Source: an uncultured Clostridia bacterium
Lineage (GTDB): Bacteria; Bacillota; Clostridia; Lachnospirales; Anaerotignaceae
Direction of reading: 5' to 3'
DNA length: 58,445 nt
Assembly: GCA_902477755.1 (NCBI GenBank)
Contig: CABSIK010000013.1
Coordinates: forward strand, 1 to 58,445
Position numbers and translations under genes: made by a program. Positions 15,407 to 23,875 of this stretch are shown here, one piece after another; the stretch's first letter is position 1; every line of letters starts with the position of its first letter. Under the pieces are notes generated by a model, which worked only from the letters and a program-made list of their open reading frames with translations, had not been told where the DNA came from and did no database searches.

Positions 15407-15919
15407 TTAATCAAATTTGCCTTTTCTGGCACCATTCAGCACCAGATTTGCAAGAATTACCATAATACCAAAACTCAGGGACAGCATTTTCAGGGACAGT
15501 ACAGACTGTGCCTTTTCAGAGCCTTCGATGGAAAGATCTCCATCAAAAGACACTGTGATGTCATATTTCATAATGCCGTCATTTACCATATAAGTATAAG
15601 GGCTGCCTTCCACTAGATTCATCTGATCTGTATAGAAATCATAAGATTTATACTTTTCATTCAACGGCGTCATTACATAGGTTCCCCATGCATGATTGCC
15701 GTTGACATCTTCCATCAGATAAGTCATGCTGTTGGCATGTTTTTTCTCAACCACTTCATAGCCTTCTTCCAGAGAAAGCCCGTTTTCCTCAGCCTTTTCC
15801 AAAAAGACCGTTTCCAGCTCCGCCTCTGTATAAGGATGAGGAGCAATGCCGTTGATGCTCACAAGGAACAATCCGGCAATGACAAAAAGCAGCACAACGC
15901 TGATAATAACCCGTTTCAT
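15407..15919 (-). CDS. Small protein with two membrane segments, unknown
   Basis: A 170-residue protein not recognised. One hydrophobic segment at residues 3-22 (N-terminal anchor or signal), an extracytoplasmic-looking soluble region of about 120 residues rich in Tyr, Asp and Glu (with YMVNDGIMKYDITVSFDG), and a second hydrophobic segment near 143-162, ending in a short basic tail. AAGGAGG precedes the ATG. It lies 9 bases after the dipeptidase stop, so it is probably in one transcript with it. Topology suggests both termini inside and the loop outside (inference). Confidence 0.75.
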   Translation of the reverse strand: MKRVIISVVLLFVIAGLFLVSINGIAPHPYTEAELETVFLEKAEENGLSLEEGYEVVEKKHANSMTYLMEDVNGNHAWGTYVMTPLNEKYKSYDFYTDQMNLVEGSPYTYMVNDGIMKYDITVSFDGDLSIEGSEKAQSVLSLKMLSLSFGIMVILANLVLNGARKGKFD

Positions 15920-15928
15920 GTTACCTCC

Positions 15929-16864
15929 TTATTTCCATACCCTTTCTGCCACCTGCAGGAAATTTTTCTCTCGTATTTTTTCTGCCAGTTGGCTGCCAAA
16001 TTCCTGTTCCATCCGTTCCAGAAAAAGTGCCATATCCTCTACCGCTCGCAGGTCTGTCGGCGTCACATCAATGCCGTCAAAATCACTGCCCAGTCCCACA
16101 GCATCCTCACCAGCCAAATTCAGCATGTGGGTCAGCTGCCGCAGCAGATCATCCTGTGTCACTGCGTTTTTCTCCCCTACAAAAGGCGGATAAAAATTCA
16201 GCCCCACAAAACCATCCATTTCACCGATGATTTTCAGCTGCTCGTCTGTCAGATTCCGTGGATGGGGACAGATTGCCCGTGCATTGGAATGACTTGCCAC
16301 AAAAGGCTGTTCTGCCATTTTTGCCACATCATAAAATCCGACGTCTGTCAAATGGGACACATCCACCATCATGCCCAGCCGTTCCATTTCTTTCACAACA
16401 GCTTTGCCAAAAGTGGTCAGTCCCCCACCAGTGCCTCTTTCTGCCACACCGTCTGCCAGGGCGTTTCTATGGTTCCATGTCAATGTCATAAGTCTCACAC
16501 CCAAACGATGATACATCCGCAGAGCTGAGATTTCTCCTTCTAGGGCTTCGCCGCCTTCCAGAGATAATATAGCAGAGAGCTTACCATGTTTTTTGTTTTC
16601 CAGAATATCCGAAAACTTTCTCACCATGCCAACACGTTCTTTGTACCGCTCCATCTGTTCCAGATAATAGTCCAGATATTTCACAGTCTGCCGCATGGCA
16701 ATGGGATAGTACCTCGGTTCCAGCCAAATGGCAAAAATCTGTACTGCCGAACCATAGGCAGCAAGCTTTTCCAGATTCAGCTGTCCTGAAAATTCCAGCA
16801 TATTCTCTCCTGCTTCCATGGCTTTCACCACAGTATCACAATGGGCATCTGCATAGCTTCTCAT
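15929..16864 (-). CDS. Membrane dipeptidase, peptidase family M19
   Basis: Renal dipeptidase-like zinc metalloenzyme that cleaves dipeptides. The 311-residue protein begins with DAHCDTV (metal-binding His and Asp near residues 7-9) and continues with ILSLEGGEAL (bridging Glu), LTWNHRNALADG, VDVSHLTDVGF, ASHSNARAICPHPRNL and GLGSDFDGID, all M19 hallmarks. No signal peptide is seen, so it should act in the cytoplasm despite the family name. The ATG at 16864 is chosen over one 21 bases upstream because AGGAGG lies five bases ahead. Confidence 0.93.
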   Translation of the reverse strand: MRSYADAHCDTVVKAMEAGENMLEFSGQLNLEKLAAYGSAVQIFAIWLEPRYYPIAMRQTVKYLDYYLEQMERYKERVGMVRKFSDILENKKHGKLSAILSLEGGEALEGEISALRMYHRLGVRLMTLTWNHRNALADGVAERGTGGGLTTFGKAVVKEMERLGMMVDVSHLTDVGFYDVAKMAEQPFVASHSNARAICPHPRNLTDEQLKIIGEMDGFVGLNFYPPFVGEKNAVTQDDLLRQLTHMLNLAGEDAVGLGSDFDGIDVTPTDLRAVEDMALFLERMEQEFGSQLAEKIREKNFLQVAERVWK

Positions 16865-16949
16865 AGGCTCCTCCTTTTTCTGCACTTCTTTTCCATTTTA
16901 AATGTTTATGCCAAAAAATACAATACAAAACAAAAATCCTGCCGAAATA

Positions 16950-16978
16950 TTGCGTCTTTCCTTCTAATATCCTATGAT
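16950..16978 (+). promoter_or_regulatory. Promoter of the nucleotidyltransferase-like gene
   Basis: TTGCGT (16950-16955), 17-base spacer, TATGAT (16973-16978), 43 bases before the chosen start. Confidence 0.65.
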
Positions 16979-17020
16979 GAGAGATAGAAAAATCATGCGC
17001 CATCAGAAAGGAGAATGGAT

Positions 17021-17632
17021 ATGTTTCCCTGTGATTTTGTGAAAGAAAAAGCCCTTGCCTTGGGGCTTCATCCCAAACTGAAAGGAAAACTATTTCTTGC
17101 CGGCGGTCTTGTGCCTTGGGTGATTTCCGGCGAAGATTCCCACAGACTCCATAGTGATATTGATTTCGTGGTTCCTCTTTCGGAAATGGAAACCATCCGC
17201 GCTTTCCTCAAAGAACAGGGACTTTATGACCAAACCCATGATTCTCTGTTCCTCCCCTGCAACAAAGAAAAGATAGATTTTGGCACAGAAATCTTTCTGA
17301 ATGGTCTGCCTGTCAGCTTTACCCCTTTTTTCACAGAAAACAGCAGTCTTTTCCAACGGGATTTCACCACTGCTGATTTCAGCACCAAAGACAGCCTTGT
17401 GACCCTCTGCCTGCCCAATCTTGCGCCAGAAGATTATATCACTGCATATTCCCTGCCTAATGGGCAAAAACTGTACTGCACTTCTTTGGAATTTGTTTAC
17501 GCCAAAAAGAGCCGAAAGAACCGCCCAAAAGACCAAGGAGATTTGCAGCAAATGAAACAGATTGGATTCGCGGAAAACCGCCTCAAACACATTTCCACTT
17601 CCTTTTCCCGTGCTATTTTGGAAATCAAATAA
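17021..17632 (+). CDS. Nucleotidyltransferase-fold protein
   Basis: A 203-residue protein with FLAGGLVPWVI (about 28-38) followed by HRLHSDIDFVVPL (about 48-60). This is the G-G...hDhD signature of the Pol beta-like nucleotidyltransferase superfamily (Asp-x-Asp present). A third acidic residue may be in KIDFGTE. The C-terminal part has YCTSLEFVYAKKSR and a basic tail. The substrate is unknown; relatives act on RNA ends, antibiotics or proteins, or form toxin-antitoxin partners. The second ATG (17021) fits the AGGAG spacing better than the one at 17015. A single-gene unit between a promoter and a bidirectional terminator. Confidence 0.7.
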   Translation: MFPCDFVKEKALALGLHPKLKGKLFLAGGLVPWVISGEDSHRLHSDIDFVVPLSEMETIRAFLKEQGLYDQTHDSLFLPCNKEKIDFGTEIFLNGLPVSFTPFFTENSSLFQRDFTTADFSTKDSLVTLCLPNLAPEDYITAYSLPNGQKLYCTSLEFVYAKKSRKNRPKDQGDLQQMKQIGFAENRLKHISTSFSRAILEIK

Positions 17633-17634
17633 AT

Positions 17635-17664
17635 AAAAAACTGTCGTAAGACAGTTTTTTTATT
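17635..17664. terminator. Bidirectional terminator
   Basis: A6-ACTGTC-GTAA-GACAGT-T7 between two convergent genes. It can end the nucleotidyltransferase-like gene on the plus strand and the TPR-nuclease gene on the minus strand (stop codon at its edge). Confidence 0.88.
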
Positions 17665-19175
17665 TATTTGATTTCTTGATAATGGATATGATATTCAAAT
17701 AAACGCATATTTTTATCATTTCTTACTTTATCTATCAACTCTTGCGTAGGTTGATTTAAGCAAATAATCCCATATACTTTTTGACTTTTCTTTGCCATAT
17801 TTTTTTGAATCCATTTAACATAAGAAACTGTTTGCTCATATGCGTCTTTATATCCCGAATCTTTTTTTAATTCAATTACATAATAATTTCCATGCTCATC
17901 AACAGCCAACAAATCTAAACGCCCTACTGGTATGATGAACTGTCTTCCGTAACCTTTTGGACCCTCATAAATTCTCAAATGCATTCCAAATACATCTTTG
18001 CCCTGTTCCAAACGATTCCATAACTCCTCTTCCAAAAGCCTTTCATTACTGAACTGTGTTTCCTGACCAGAACTATGTATATTCTTTTCTTCTGGTTCCT
18101 GTTTTTCCTTTTTATCAAAATCAAAAGTTAACCCCGTCTTTTTTTCTATATTTTTTAATTGCCATTTTCCAATTTTATGATGATAGCTATTTACACAAAC
18201 AGTTAAATCCTCTAATTTTTCCTGACGCATCAAACTTTCACACAGATTATTGATTGAGTAAGGAAAATCCCGTTCTTCTTCTACGCATTCCCTTAAAACC
18301 TGCTCCGCTTCCTCATATTTCTTTTGTTTCAGCAAAGACCATCCCAGATTATTTTTCGCATTGGGATAATTGGGCATCATATCCAAAGCTTTTCTGTAAT
18401 ATAATTCTTCCTGCTTATAATCTCTTATTTTCGAATATGCCCATGCGATATTAAAATAAATTGCTTCCGGATAAACGATTCTCTCATTGATTTCCAAATC
18501 TTCAACCTGCTGATAATAAAAAATCGCGTTTTTCCAATATTTCATTTCATAATACACATTTGCAAGAAGCTCTTTTGCTATCGAAAAATCAGGATTCTTT
18601 TGTAATACTATTGCTAAGACATCTGTTACCTCTTCCCATTTCTCATGGTAATAATATTTCTCCAGAGCATAGCACATTGCAACGATATCCTCACTAGTTC
18701 CATATTTTTTCAACAATGCAGCAATCTGATTCCACATTCCAGAATATCCATTTTTCAACGGAAGTACAAAATTATTCAAAAATTCAAACTCTGTCAATGG
18801 CTTTATTCTGATATCTTCAAAACCATCTAAATATTCCGCTAATAATGGAAAAACTTCGCTATTTTCTTCATTCCAAAGATGCAATACCGCCCTATAAAGA
18901 AAATGTTGTACTTCTGCTCTTCGTAATACTCGCTTAAATGCTTGATACTCTAGTCGGGATTCTAATTCTTTTATATTATAGTTGGTATATCCTCTTGAAA
19001 TACCTTCAAGTAGTGTACTAAGATATAAACTTTCCCATATTTCTTTTTCTTCCCCTTTACTAGCAATAATATGTTTTTCTACTTCTTTACAAAAAATCTG
19101 ATCTGATATTTGACTAGTTGCTATATTCTGATATTTTTCATTTACTTTCTCATAAAGCATCTGATTATATTTCAT
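17664..19175 (-). CDS. TPR-repeat protein with C-terminal PD-(D/E)XK nuclease domain
   Basis: A 503-residue two-part protein. Residues about 150-330 are helical repeats with TPR features (FSIAKELLANVYYEMKYWKN, YFNIAWAYSKIRDYKQEELYYRKAL, AKNNLGWSLLKQKKYEEAE; quoted in part). Residues about 385-500 form a restriction-like nuclease domain with RLEQG, GRLDLLAVD (catalytic Asp) and YYVIELKKDSG (the E-x-K pair), then a conserved AYEQTVSYVKWIQK helix, resembling the NucS/DUF91 group. The DNA is visibly more AT-rich than all neighbours, with many AAA/ATT/TAT codons, which suggests recent acquisition. Own promoter and terminators; single gene. Defence or DNA repair roles are both possible; function is not known. 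Confidence 0.8.
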   Translation of the reverse strand: MKYNQMLYEKVNEKYQNIATSQISDQIFCKEVEKHIIASKGEEKEIWESLYLSTLLEGISRGYTNYNIKELESRLEYQAFKRVLRRAEVQHFLYRAVLHLWNEENSEVFPLLAEYLDGFEDIRIKPLTEFEFLNNFVLPLKNGYSGMWNQIAALLKKYGTSEDIVAMCYALEKYYYHEKWEEVTDVLAIVLQKNPDFSIAKELLANVYYEMKYWKNAIFYYQQVEDLEINERIVYPEAIYFNIAWAYSKIRDYKQEELYYRKALDMMPNYPNAKNNLGWSLLKQKKYEEAEQVLRECVEEERDFPYSINNLCESLMRQEKLEDLTVCVNSYHHKIGKWQLKNIEKKTGLTFDFDKKEKQEPEEKNIHSSGQETQFSNERLLEEELWNRLEQGKDVFGMHLRIYEGPKGYGRQFIIPVGRLDLLAVDEHGNYYVIELKKDSGYKDAYEQTVSYVKWIQKNMAKKSQKVYGIICLNQPTQELIDKVRNDKNMRLFEYHIHYQEIK

Positions 19176-19201
19176 TTAGCATCCTCCTTTTCATTTTATT
19201 T

Positions 19202-19230
19202 ATTATAGCAAAAAGGAATCTTTTTGACAA
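19202..19230 (-). promoter_or_regulatory. Promoter of the TPR-nuclease gene
   Basis: TTGTCA (19225-19230), 17-base spacer, TATAAT (19202-19207), 27 bases before the ATG. Strong by consensus. Confidence 0.8.
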
Positions 19231-19249
19231 AACATTACAAATCCATCAA

Positions 19250-19291
19250 AAAAGCACAAAACCTCTTATCATAAGAGACCTTGTGCTTTTA
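19250..19291 (-). terminator. aspS terminator
   Basis: AAAAGCACAAGGTCTCTTAT / ATAAGAGG-TTTTGTGCTTTT hairpin followed by a T-run on the minus strand, just after the aspS stop. Confidence 0.85.
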
Positions 19292-19318
19292 TCATAATCT
19301 TTTTTAGAAAAAACTAAA

Positions 19319-21142
19319 TTACGCTTCTTCTGTTTCTGCCGCAGCAGCTTTCAGAATTTCTTCATTGAAGCAGATTGCCAGTTCATCCAGCTGTTTCTGG
19401 TCTACAACGTTAGGCGCATCTGTCATAGGGCAGGAAGCATCCTTTACCTTAGGGAATGCGATAACGTCACGGATGCTAGGCGCATTGCTCATGAGCATGA
19501 TGATTCTGTCCAGACCGAATGCCAGACCGCCATGAGGGGGTACGCCGTATTTGAAGGCATCCAACAGGAAGCCGAAACGTTCCTGAGCATCTTCCTGTGT
19601 GAAGCCCAGCAGTTCGAACATTTTCTGCTGAATATCTCTGCGGTGGATTCTGATGGAGCCGCCGCCCAGTTCGTAACCATTCAGTACGATGTCGTATGCT
19701 TTCGCACGAACAGCGCCGGGGTTTGTATCCAGCAGTTCCAGGTCTTCGTCCATAGGTGCTGTGAACGGATGGTGTACTGCCACAAATCTGTTTTCTTCTT
19801 CGTCCCATTCCAGCATAGGGAATTCTGTGATCCAAAGGAAACGGAAGTCATCGGGTCTGGTCAGTTCCAGCATCTTGGACAGTTCCAGACGCAGAGCGCC
19901 CAGAGAGTCGAATACTACTTTGTCCTTATCTGCACAGATCAGGATCAAGTCGCCAGGTTTGCCTTCCATTTTATCCACGATTTCCTGCAATTTTTCAGGT
20001 GTGAAGAATTTTGCAATCTGGGATTTCAGGCTGCCGTCTTCGTTGACAACAATCCAAGCCAGACCTTTTGCACGATATGTTTTAACAAATTCAACCAGAG
20101 AGTCGATTTTCTTTCTGGGGAAAGAACCGCAGCCTTTTGCGTTGATGGCGCGTACACTGCCGCCAGCTTCCAGTGCGGATTTGAATACCACAAAGTCTGT
20201 ACCGGCTACTACATCGGAAATGTTTACCAGTTCCATGCCGAAACGTACGTCGGGCTTATCGGAACCGAAGCGTTCCATAGCTTCTTTATAGGTCATGCGC
20301 TGCAGGGGCAACTGCACGTCTACATTCATGATGTCTTTGAATACTTTCTGCATCAGTCTTTCGTTGATGTCGATGATATCGTCCACATCAATGAAGGACA
20401 GTTCCATATCCACCTGTGTGAATTCAGGCTGTCTGTCTGCACGCAGGTCTTCGTCACGGAAGCATTTTGCAATCTGATAATAACGATCCATACCGGAAAC
20501 CATCAGCAGCTGTTTGTACAGCTGAGGGGACTGGGGCAGGCCGTAGAAGTTACCAGGATGCACACGGCTGGGAACCAGATAGTCTCTGGCGCCTTCCGGT
20601 GTGGATTTACCCAGGATAGGTGTTTCGATTTCCAAGAAGCCTTCGTTGTTCAGGAAGGCACGGAGAGCCTGTACCACCTGATGACGCAGAACGATATTCT
20701 TCAGCTGGCAAGGTCTTCTCAAATCCAGATATCTATATTTCAGACGCAGATCGTCTTTCACTGTAATATTGTCCTCAATCTGGAAAGGTGTTGTTTCAGA
20801 TTCAGACAGGATACGCAGTTCAGAAGCAATGATTTCGATTTTCCCTGTTTTCATGTTAGGGTTGATATTGCCTTCTGTTCTGGCGGTAACAATACCGCGT
20901 ACAGCCAGTGTGTACTCACTGCGAACGGTTTCAGCTTTTTCAAAAATTTCTTTGGGTGCGGTATTGCCGTCGATGGCAATCTGTACCAGACCTGTTCTGT
21001 CACGCAGAGCGATAAAGATCAGCTGACCCAAGTCACGGCGACGCTGTACCCACCCCATAACGGTCACTTCCTGACCAATCATAGTTTCATTGACATGGCA
21101 ACACATGTGGCTTCTTTTCAAGCCGGTAATTGATTCTCCCAT
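19319..21142 (-). CDS. aspS: Aspartyl-tRNA synthetase
   Basis: Class II synthetase of 607 residues, the bacterial-type length. It has the N-terminal OB-fold anticodon-binding domain (GWVQRRRDLGQLIFIALRDR, about 28-48), motif 2 around CFRDEDLRADRQPEFTQVD (about 220), the bacterial GAD insertion (about 300-420), and motif 3 in GLAFGLDRIIMLM. Charges tRNA-Asp. AAGGAG precedes the ATG. No T-box is present upstream, in contrast to tyrS, valS and cysE. Flanked by terminators, so probably monocistronic. Whether it is discriminating or also charges tRNA-Asn cannot be told here. Confidence 0.96.
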   Translation of the reverse strand: MGESITGLKRSHMCCHVNETMIGQEVTVMGWVQRRRDLGQLIFIALRDRTGLVQIAIDGNTAPKEIFEKAETVRSEYTLAVRGIVTARTEGNINPNMKTGKIEIIASELRILSESETTPFQIEDNITVKDDLRLKYRYLDLRRPCQLKNIVLRHQVVQALRAFLNNEGFLEIETPILGKSTPEGARDYLVPSRVHPGNFYGLPQSPQLYKQLLMVSGMDRYYQIAKCFRDEDLRADRQPEFTQVDMELSFIDVDDIIDINERLMQKVFKDIMNVDVQLPLQRMTYKEAMERFGSDKPDVRFGMELVNISDVVAGTDFVVFKSALEAGGSVRAINAKGCGSFPRKKIDSLVEFVKTYRAKGLAWIVVNEDGSLKSQIAKFFTPEKLQEIVDKMEGKPGDLILICADKDKVVFDSLGALRLELSKMLELTRPDDFRFLWITEFPMLEWDEEENRFVAVHHPFTAPMDEDLELLDTNPGAVRAKAYDIVLNGYELGGGSIRIHRRDIQQKMFELLGFTQEDAQERFGFLLDAFKYGVPPHGGLAFGLDRIIMLMSNAPSIRDVIAFPKVKDASCPMTDAPNVVDQKQLDELAICFNEEILKAAAAETEEA

Positions 21143-21249
21143 ATTGATAAATCTCCTTACAGATAAAAATTTTCCTCTATTATCATACCATTTTTGCGGA
21201 AAAAGTAAAGTTTAACCGCAAAAAAACATGGGTTTTCTGCGAAAAGGCC

Positions 21250-22545
21250 TTAAAGTGTGTTCTTTTCCACCTTCTGAACAAATTCTACCAGCAGTTTTGC
21301 ACAGTCTTCCACGCCGCAAAGGGAGCTGTCCACAGACAAATGATAGTTTTCTGCACTGCCCCAGCTGCCGCCAGTGTATTTTTTATAATGTCTTGCCCGT
21401 TCTTCATTGATGGTGCGGACTTTTTCCGCCGCTTCTCCTTCTGTCAAACCATAGCTGGTTTCTGCCCGATGTCTGCGAAATTCTTCTGGCGCATGAATGA
21501 AAAGACGGATGGTATGGGGACGATGACGCAGAATGACATCGGCACAGCGTCCTACAATGACACAGCTTCCCTTTGCCGCAATTTCGGAAATGACTTTCCA
21601 CTCTGCCAGAAACAGTCTGTCTGCCGGCGGCACATCATCACCGGAATAAGCATAGAACTGTGCCAGTACTTTCTGCAGCACAGGGTTATGTACCGCCTGT
21701 TCGTTTTTCTCTACAAAATCTCTGGAAAAACCACTTTCCTTTGCTGTCATGTCAATGAGGCTTCTGTCGTAAAAAGGAATGCCCAATTCTTTTGCCAGTG
21801 CTTTGCCGATGTCATGTCCGCCGCTGCCATATTCTCTGGCAATGGTGATGACAAGACCATTTTCCGGTTCTGCCTTTTCTTCTTCTTTTTCGCCTTCTTC
21901 AGCTTTCTTTTCACCAAAAAGCAGTCCGGGAAGGAAAGAAAGTTTTCTGCCGTAAAATCCAGCAATGGTGCCGATAAGCAAAGCGGAAATGATGGTACCT
22001 TCTCTGACGCCTTCCAAATGATGGAACAGTACCAAAGAAATCACTGCCGCACCGATGGACATACTGGCGTCAAAACATACTTTGGTCTTACCAAATTCTC
22101 GGTTAAAAGCAGTACAAACTGCCTTTACAAAACCTTCGCCTGGCAGCATAACTACGTTTGCCAACACTTCTGTGTATACACCAAAGCCCAGAATCAAACA
22201 GCCGATGAACAGAGAAACCAGTTTTGCCGGATAACTCTGTGGTGCCAGAAAGAACAGCAGATTCATGGTAAAGTCGATGAAATACCCAAAAATCAAAGAT
22301 ACAGGTATCTGCAACAACTGTATCTTTTCAAATCTGCTCCGCAGCAATAAAATCTGCAACAGAATCAAAAATACACTGAACGCCACCGTAAATTCCCCTA
22401 ATGTAAAGGGGAAATATAAACTCAATGTATAGGGGATACTGGAAATGGGTGATGTCCCCAAATCCGCCTTCGTGATAAAACTAATCCCTAGCGCATTGAT
22501 GAATAGTCCAATAAAAAATACAATATATCGTTTTGCTTTCTCCAT
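21250..22545 (-). CDS. Fusion: YczE/YitT-like membrane protein plus cytidylate kinase-like domain
   Basis: A 431-residue fusion. Residues 1-205 are a multi-pass membrane domain of the YczE type (FFIGLFINALGISFITKADL, GTSPISSIPYTLSLYFP, GFGVYTEVLANVVMLPGEGF). A Glu/Lys-rich linker follows (about 212-228). Residues 230-430 match the cytidylate kinase-like family: VITIAREYGSGGHDIGKALA in place of a standard P-loop, IPFYDRSLIDMTA, GSCVIVGRCADVIL and LFIHAPEEFRRHRA. True cytidylate kinase activity is not assured. Its ATG overlaps the stop of the upstream MarR gene in TAATG, so the two are translationally coupled. A separate kinase-like gene stands divergently on the other side of the MarR gene. 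Confidence 0.88.
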   Translation of the reverse strand: MEKAKRYIVFFIGLFINALGISFITKADLGTSPISSIPYTLSLYFPFTLGEFTVAFSVFLILLQILLLRSRFEKIQLLQIPVSLIFGYFIDFTMNLLFFLAPQSYPAKLVSLFIGCLILGFGVYTEVLANVVMLPGEGFVKAVCTAFNREFGKTKVCFDASMSIGAAVISLVLFHHLEGVREGTIISALLIGTIAGFYGRKLSFLPGLLFGEKKAEEGEKEEEKAEPENGLVITIAREYGSGGHDIGKALAKELGIPFYDRSLIDMTAKESGFSRDFVEKNEQAVHNPVLQKVLAQFYAYSGDDVPPADRLFLAEWKVISEIAAKGSCVIVGRCADVILRHRPHTIRLFIHAPEEFRRHRAETSYGLTEGEAAEKVRTINEERARHYKKYTGGSWGSAENYHLSVDSSLCGVEDCAKLLVEFVQKVEKNTL

Positions 22546-22976
22546 TATCTTTTGCTTCCCTTCGTCATATTCTCGTAAATTTTCTTCAGCCCTTTCAACA
22601 AAATGGCTTTTTCTTCTTCTGTAATTCCATCCAAAGCCTGTTCTTCACAGGATTTCATAATAGGGCGTACTGTTTCAGCAGCCATCTTCCTGCCCTTTTC
22701 CGTCAAAAACACATATTGGGATTTCCGATTTCCCTCTTTTGCATGCTTTTCGATGAGTCCTGCCTCATCCATTCTGCGGAGGATACCTGTCACTGTTGCA
22801 GCCTCCAGATGAAAAGCTTCTCCTAATGCTTTTTGTTCGCATCCGTCATGACTGAGCAGATAATCCAGTATTTTTGACTGTCCTGGCAGAAGCCCCTGCT
22901 CTGCCGCTTCCAATACCACCTGTTTTTGAAACACCGTCTGTGCCAAAAGCAGGCAGTGATGAAAACTGTTATCCAT
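22545..22976 (-). CDS. MarR-family transcription regulator
   Basis: A 143-residue winged-helix repressor. The central part has LLSHDGCEQKALGEAFHLEAATVTGILRRMDEAGLIEK (helix-turn-helix, about residues 40-78; abbreviated reading) and the wing KEGNRKSQYVFLTEKGRKMA, flanked by helices for dimerisation. The ATG at 22976 suits the AGAGGTG site. It is translationally coupled to the membrane-kinase fusion gene downstream and divergent from the stand-alone kinase-like gene. A perfect palindrome over its own start site (22996-23009) suggests autoregulation. Confidence 0.92.
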   Translation of the reverse strand: MDNSFHHCLLLAQTVFQKQVVLEAAEQGLLPGQSKILDYLLSHDGCEQKALGEAFHLEAATVTGILRRMDEAGLIEKHAKEGNRKSQYVFLTEKGRKMAAETVRPIMKSCEEQALDGITEEEKAILLKGLKKIYENMTKGSKR

Positions 22977-22995
22977 AAAATTACACCTCTTTTTA

Positions 22996-23009
22996 TTTAG
23001 CTTGCTAAA
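22996..23009. promoter_or_regulatory. Probable MarR operator
   Basis: Perfect palindrome TTTAGCTTGCTAAA located 4 bases downstream of the minus-strand -10 box, over the expected transcription start of the marR-fusion operon. It is about 60 bases from the divergent promoter, so direct control of that promoter is less clear. Confidence 0.7.
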
Positions 23010-23012
23010 CAT

Positions 23013-23041
23013 ATTATGAACCTTTTTCTCTCTCTGGTCAA
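23013..23041 (-). promoter_or_regulatory. marR operon promoter
   Basis: TTGACC (23036-23041), 17-base spacer, CATAAT (23013-23018). Confidence 0.65.
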
Positions 23042-23061
23042 GTCACAATTCTTGATTTCGG

Positions 23062-23090
23062 TTGTAAGTTTTTTGTATTTATTGTATAAT
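23062..23090 (+). promoter_or_regulatory. Promoter of the stand-alone kinase-like gene
   Basis: TTGTAA (23062-23067), 17-base spacer, TATAAT (23085-23090). Confidence 0.75.
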
Positions 23091-23159
23091 AAAAGTAATA
23101 AAATTTTGGAAGAACCGTCCCATTCTTTGGCTGTGCGGTACTTTGGAGGGGGAGTCATT

Positions 23160-23759
23160 ATGGATCACAAAATCATCACCATCAGCCGTCAATATGGCAG
23201 CGGCGGCAGAATTATCGGGCAAAAACTTGCAGAAGCGCTGAACATTCCTTTTTACGACAACGAACTGATCAATCTGGCAGCAGAAAAAACTGGTCTGTCT
23301 AAAGAATGCTTCAAGGAAGCGGAATCTGTTTCCACAGGCAATCTGCTCCTTTCTTTGACTACATTAACACCCACTGTAGATTCCTACGGTCTGCCTTTGA
23401 ATGAAAAAATCTTCTTGGTACAGTCTCAAGTCATCAAAGAAGTGGCTGAACAGGGCAGCTGTGTCATCGTTGGACGCTCTGCAGACTACGTTCTGGCTGA
23501 AAACCCCAACTGCATCAACGTATTCATCCATGCGGAACTGGAAGACCGCGTCAAACGTGCTGTTGAGCTGTATGGACTGGATGCAAAAAATGTGGAAAGT
23601 GCCGTTTTGAAAACAGACAAAAAACGTGCCGGATACTACAACTACTTCACAGGCAGAAAATGGGGCAAACTGGAAAACTATGACCTGTCCATCAACACCT
23701 CCAAGATCAGCCTGGATGATGTGGTAGAAATCCTGAAAACTTATGTAGAAAAAAGGTGA
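23160..23759 (+). CDS. Cytidylate kinase-like family protein
   Basis: A 199-residue protein of the cytidylate kinase-like family. It has IITISRQYGSGGRIIGQKLA at the nucleotide site, IPFYDNELINLAAEKTGLS, GSCVIVGRSADYVL and the late NYFTGRKWGKLENYDLSIN. It shares every one of these blocks with the C-terminal half of the fusion gene at 21250-22545, so the two are paralogues. The substrate is unknown: the lack of a classic GxxGxGKGT loop separates it from housekeeping Cmk. The ATG at 23160 follows GGAGGGGGAG. Monocistronic, with its own promoter and terminator. Confidence 0.88.
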   Translation: MDHKIITISRQYGSGGRIIGQKLAEALNIPFYDNELINLAAEKTGLSKECFKEAESVSTGNLLLSLTTLTPTVDSYGLPLNEKIFLVQSQVIKEVAEQGSCVIVGRSADYVLAENPNCINVFIHAELEDRVKRAVELYGLDAKNVESAVLKTDKKRAGYYNYFTGRKWGKLENYDLSINTSKISLDDVVEILKTYVEKR

Positions 23760-23766
23760 TACACAC

Positions 23767-23798
23767 AAAACAGCATGGAAAAATCCATGCTGTTTTTT
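23767..23798 (+). terminator. Terminator of the kinase-like gene
   Basis: AAAACAGCATGGA / TCCATGCTGTTTT hairpin followed by T residues. Confidence 0.9.
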
Positions 23799-23829
23799 AT
23801 ATCAGTATTTTTTAAAGATAAAACCATAT

Positions 23830-23868
23830 AAAAAAGGGATAAAACCTTTCGGTTTTATCCCTTTTTTT
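23830..23868 (-). terminator. valS terminator
   Basis: AAAAGGGATAAAACC / GGTTTTATCCCTTTT hairpin; T-run on the minus strand right after valS. Confidence 0.9.
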
Positions 23869-23875
23869 CATCTCA

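Noticed and set aside
19532..21133. Long open frame opposite aspS (and similar long frames opposite valS, murF, murE and cysS)
   Set aside because: Antisense shadows of strongly conserved genes; Cys/Phe/His-rich translations match no protein style and lack ribosome sites.
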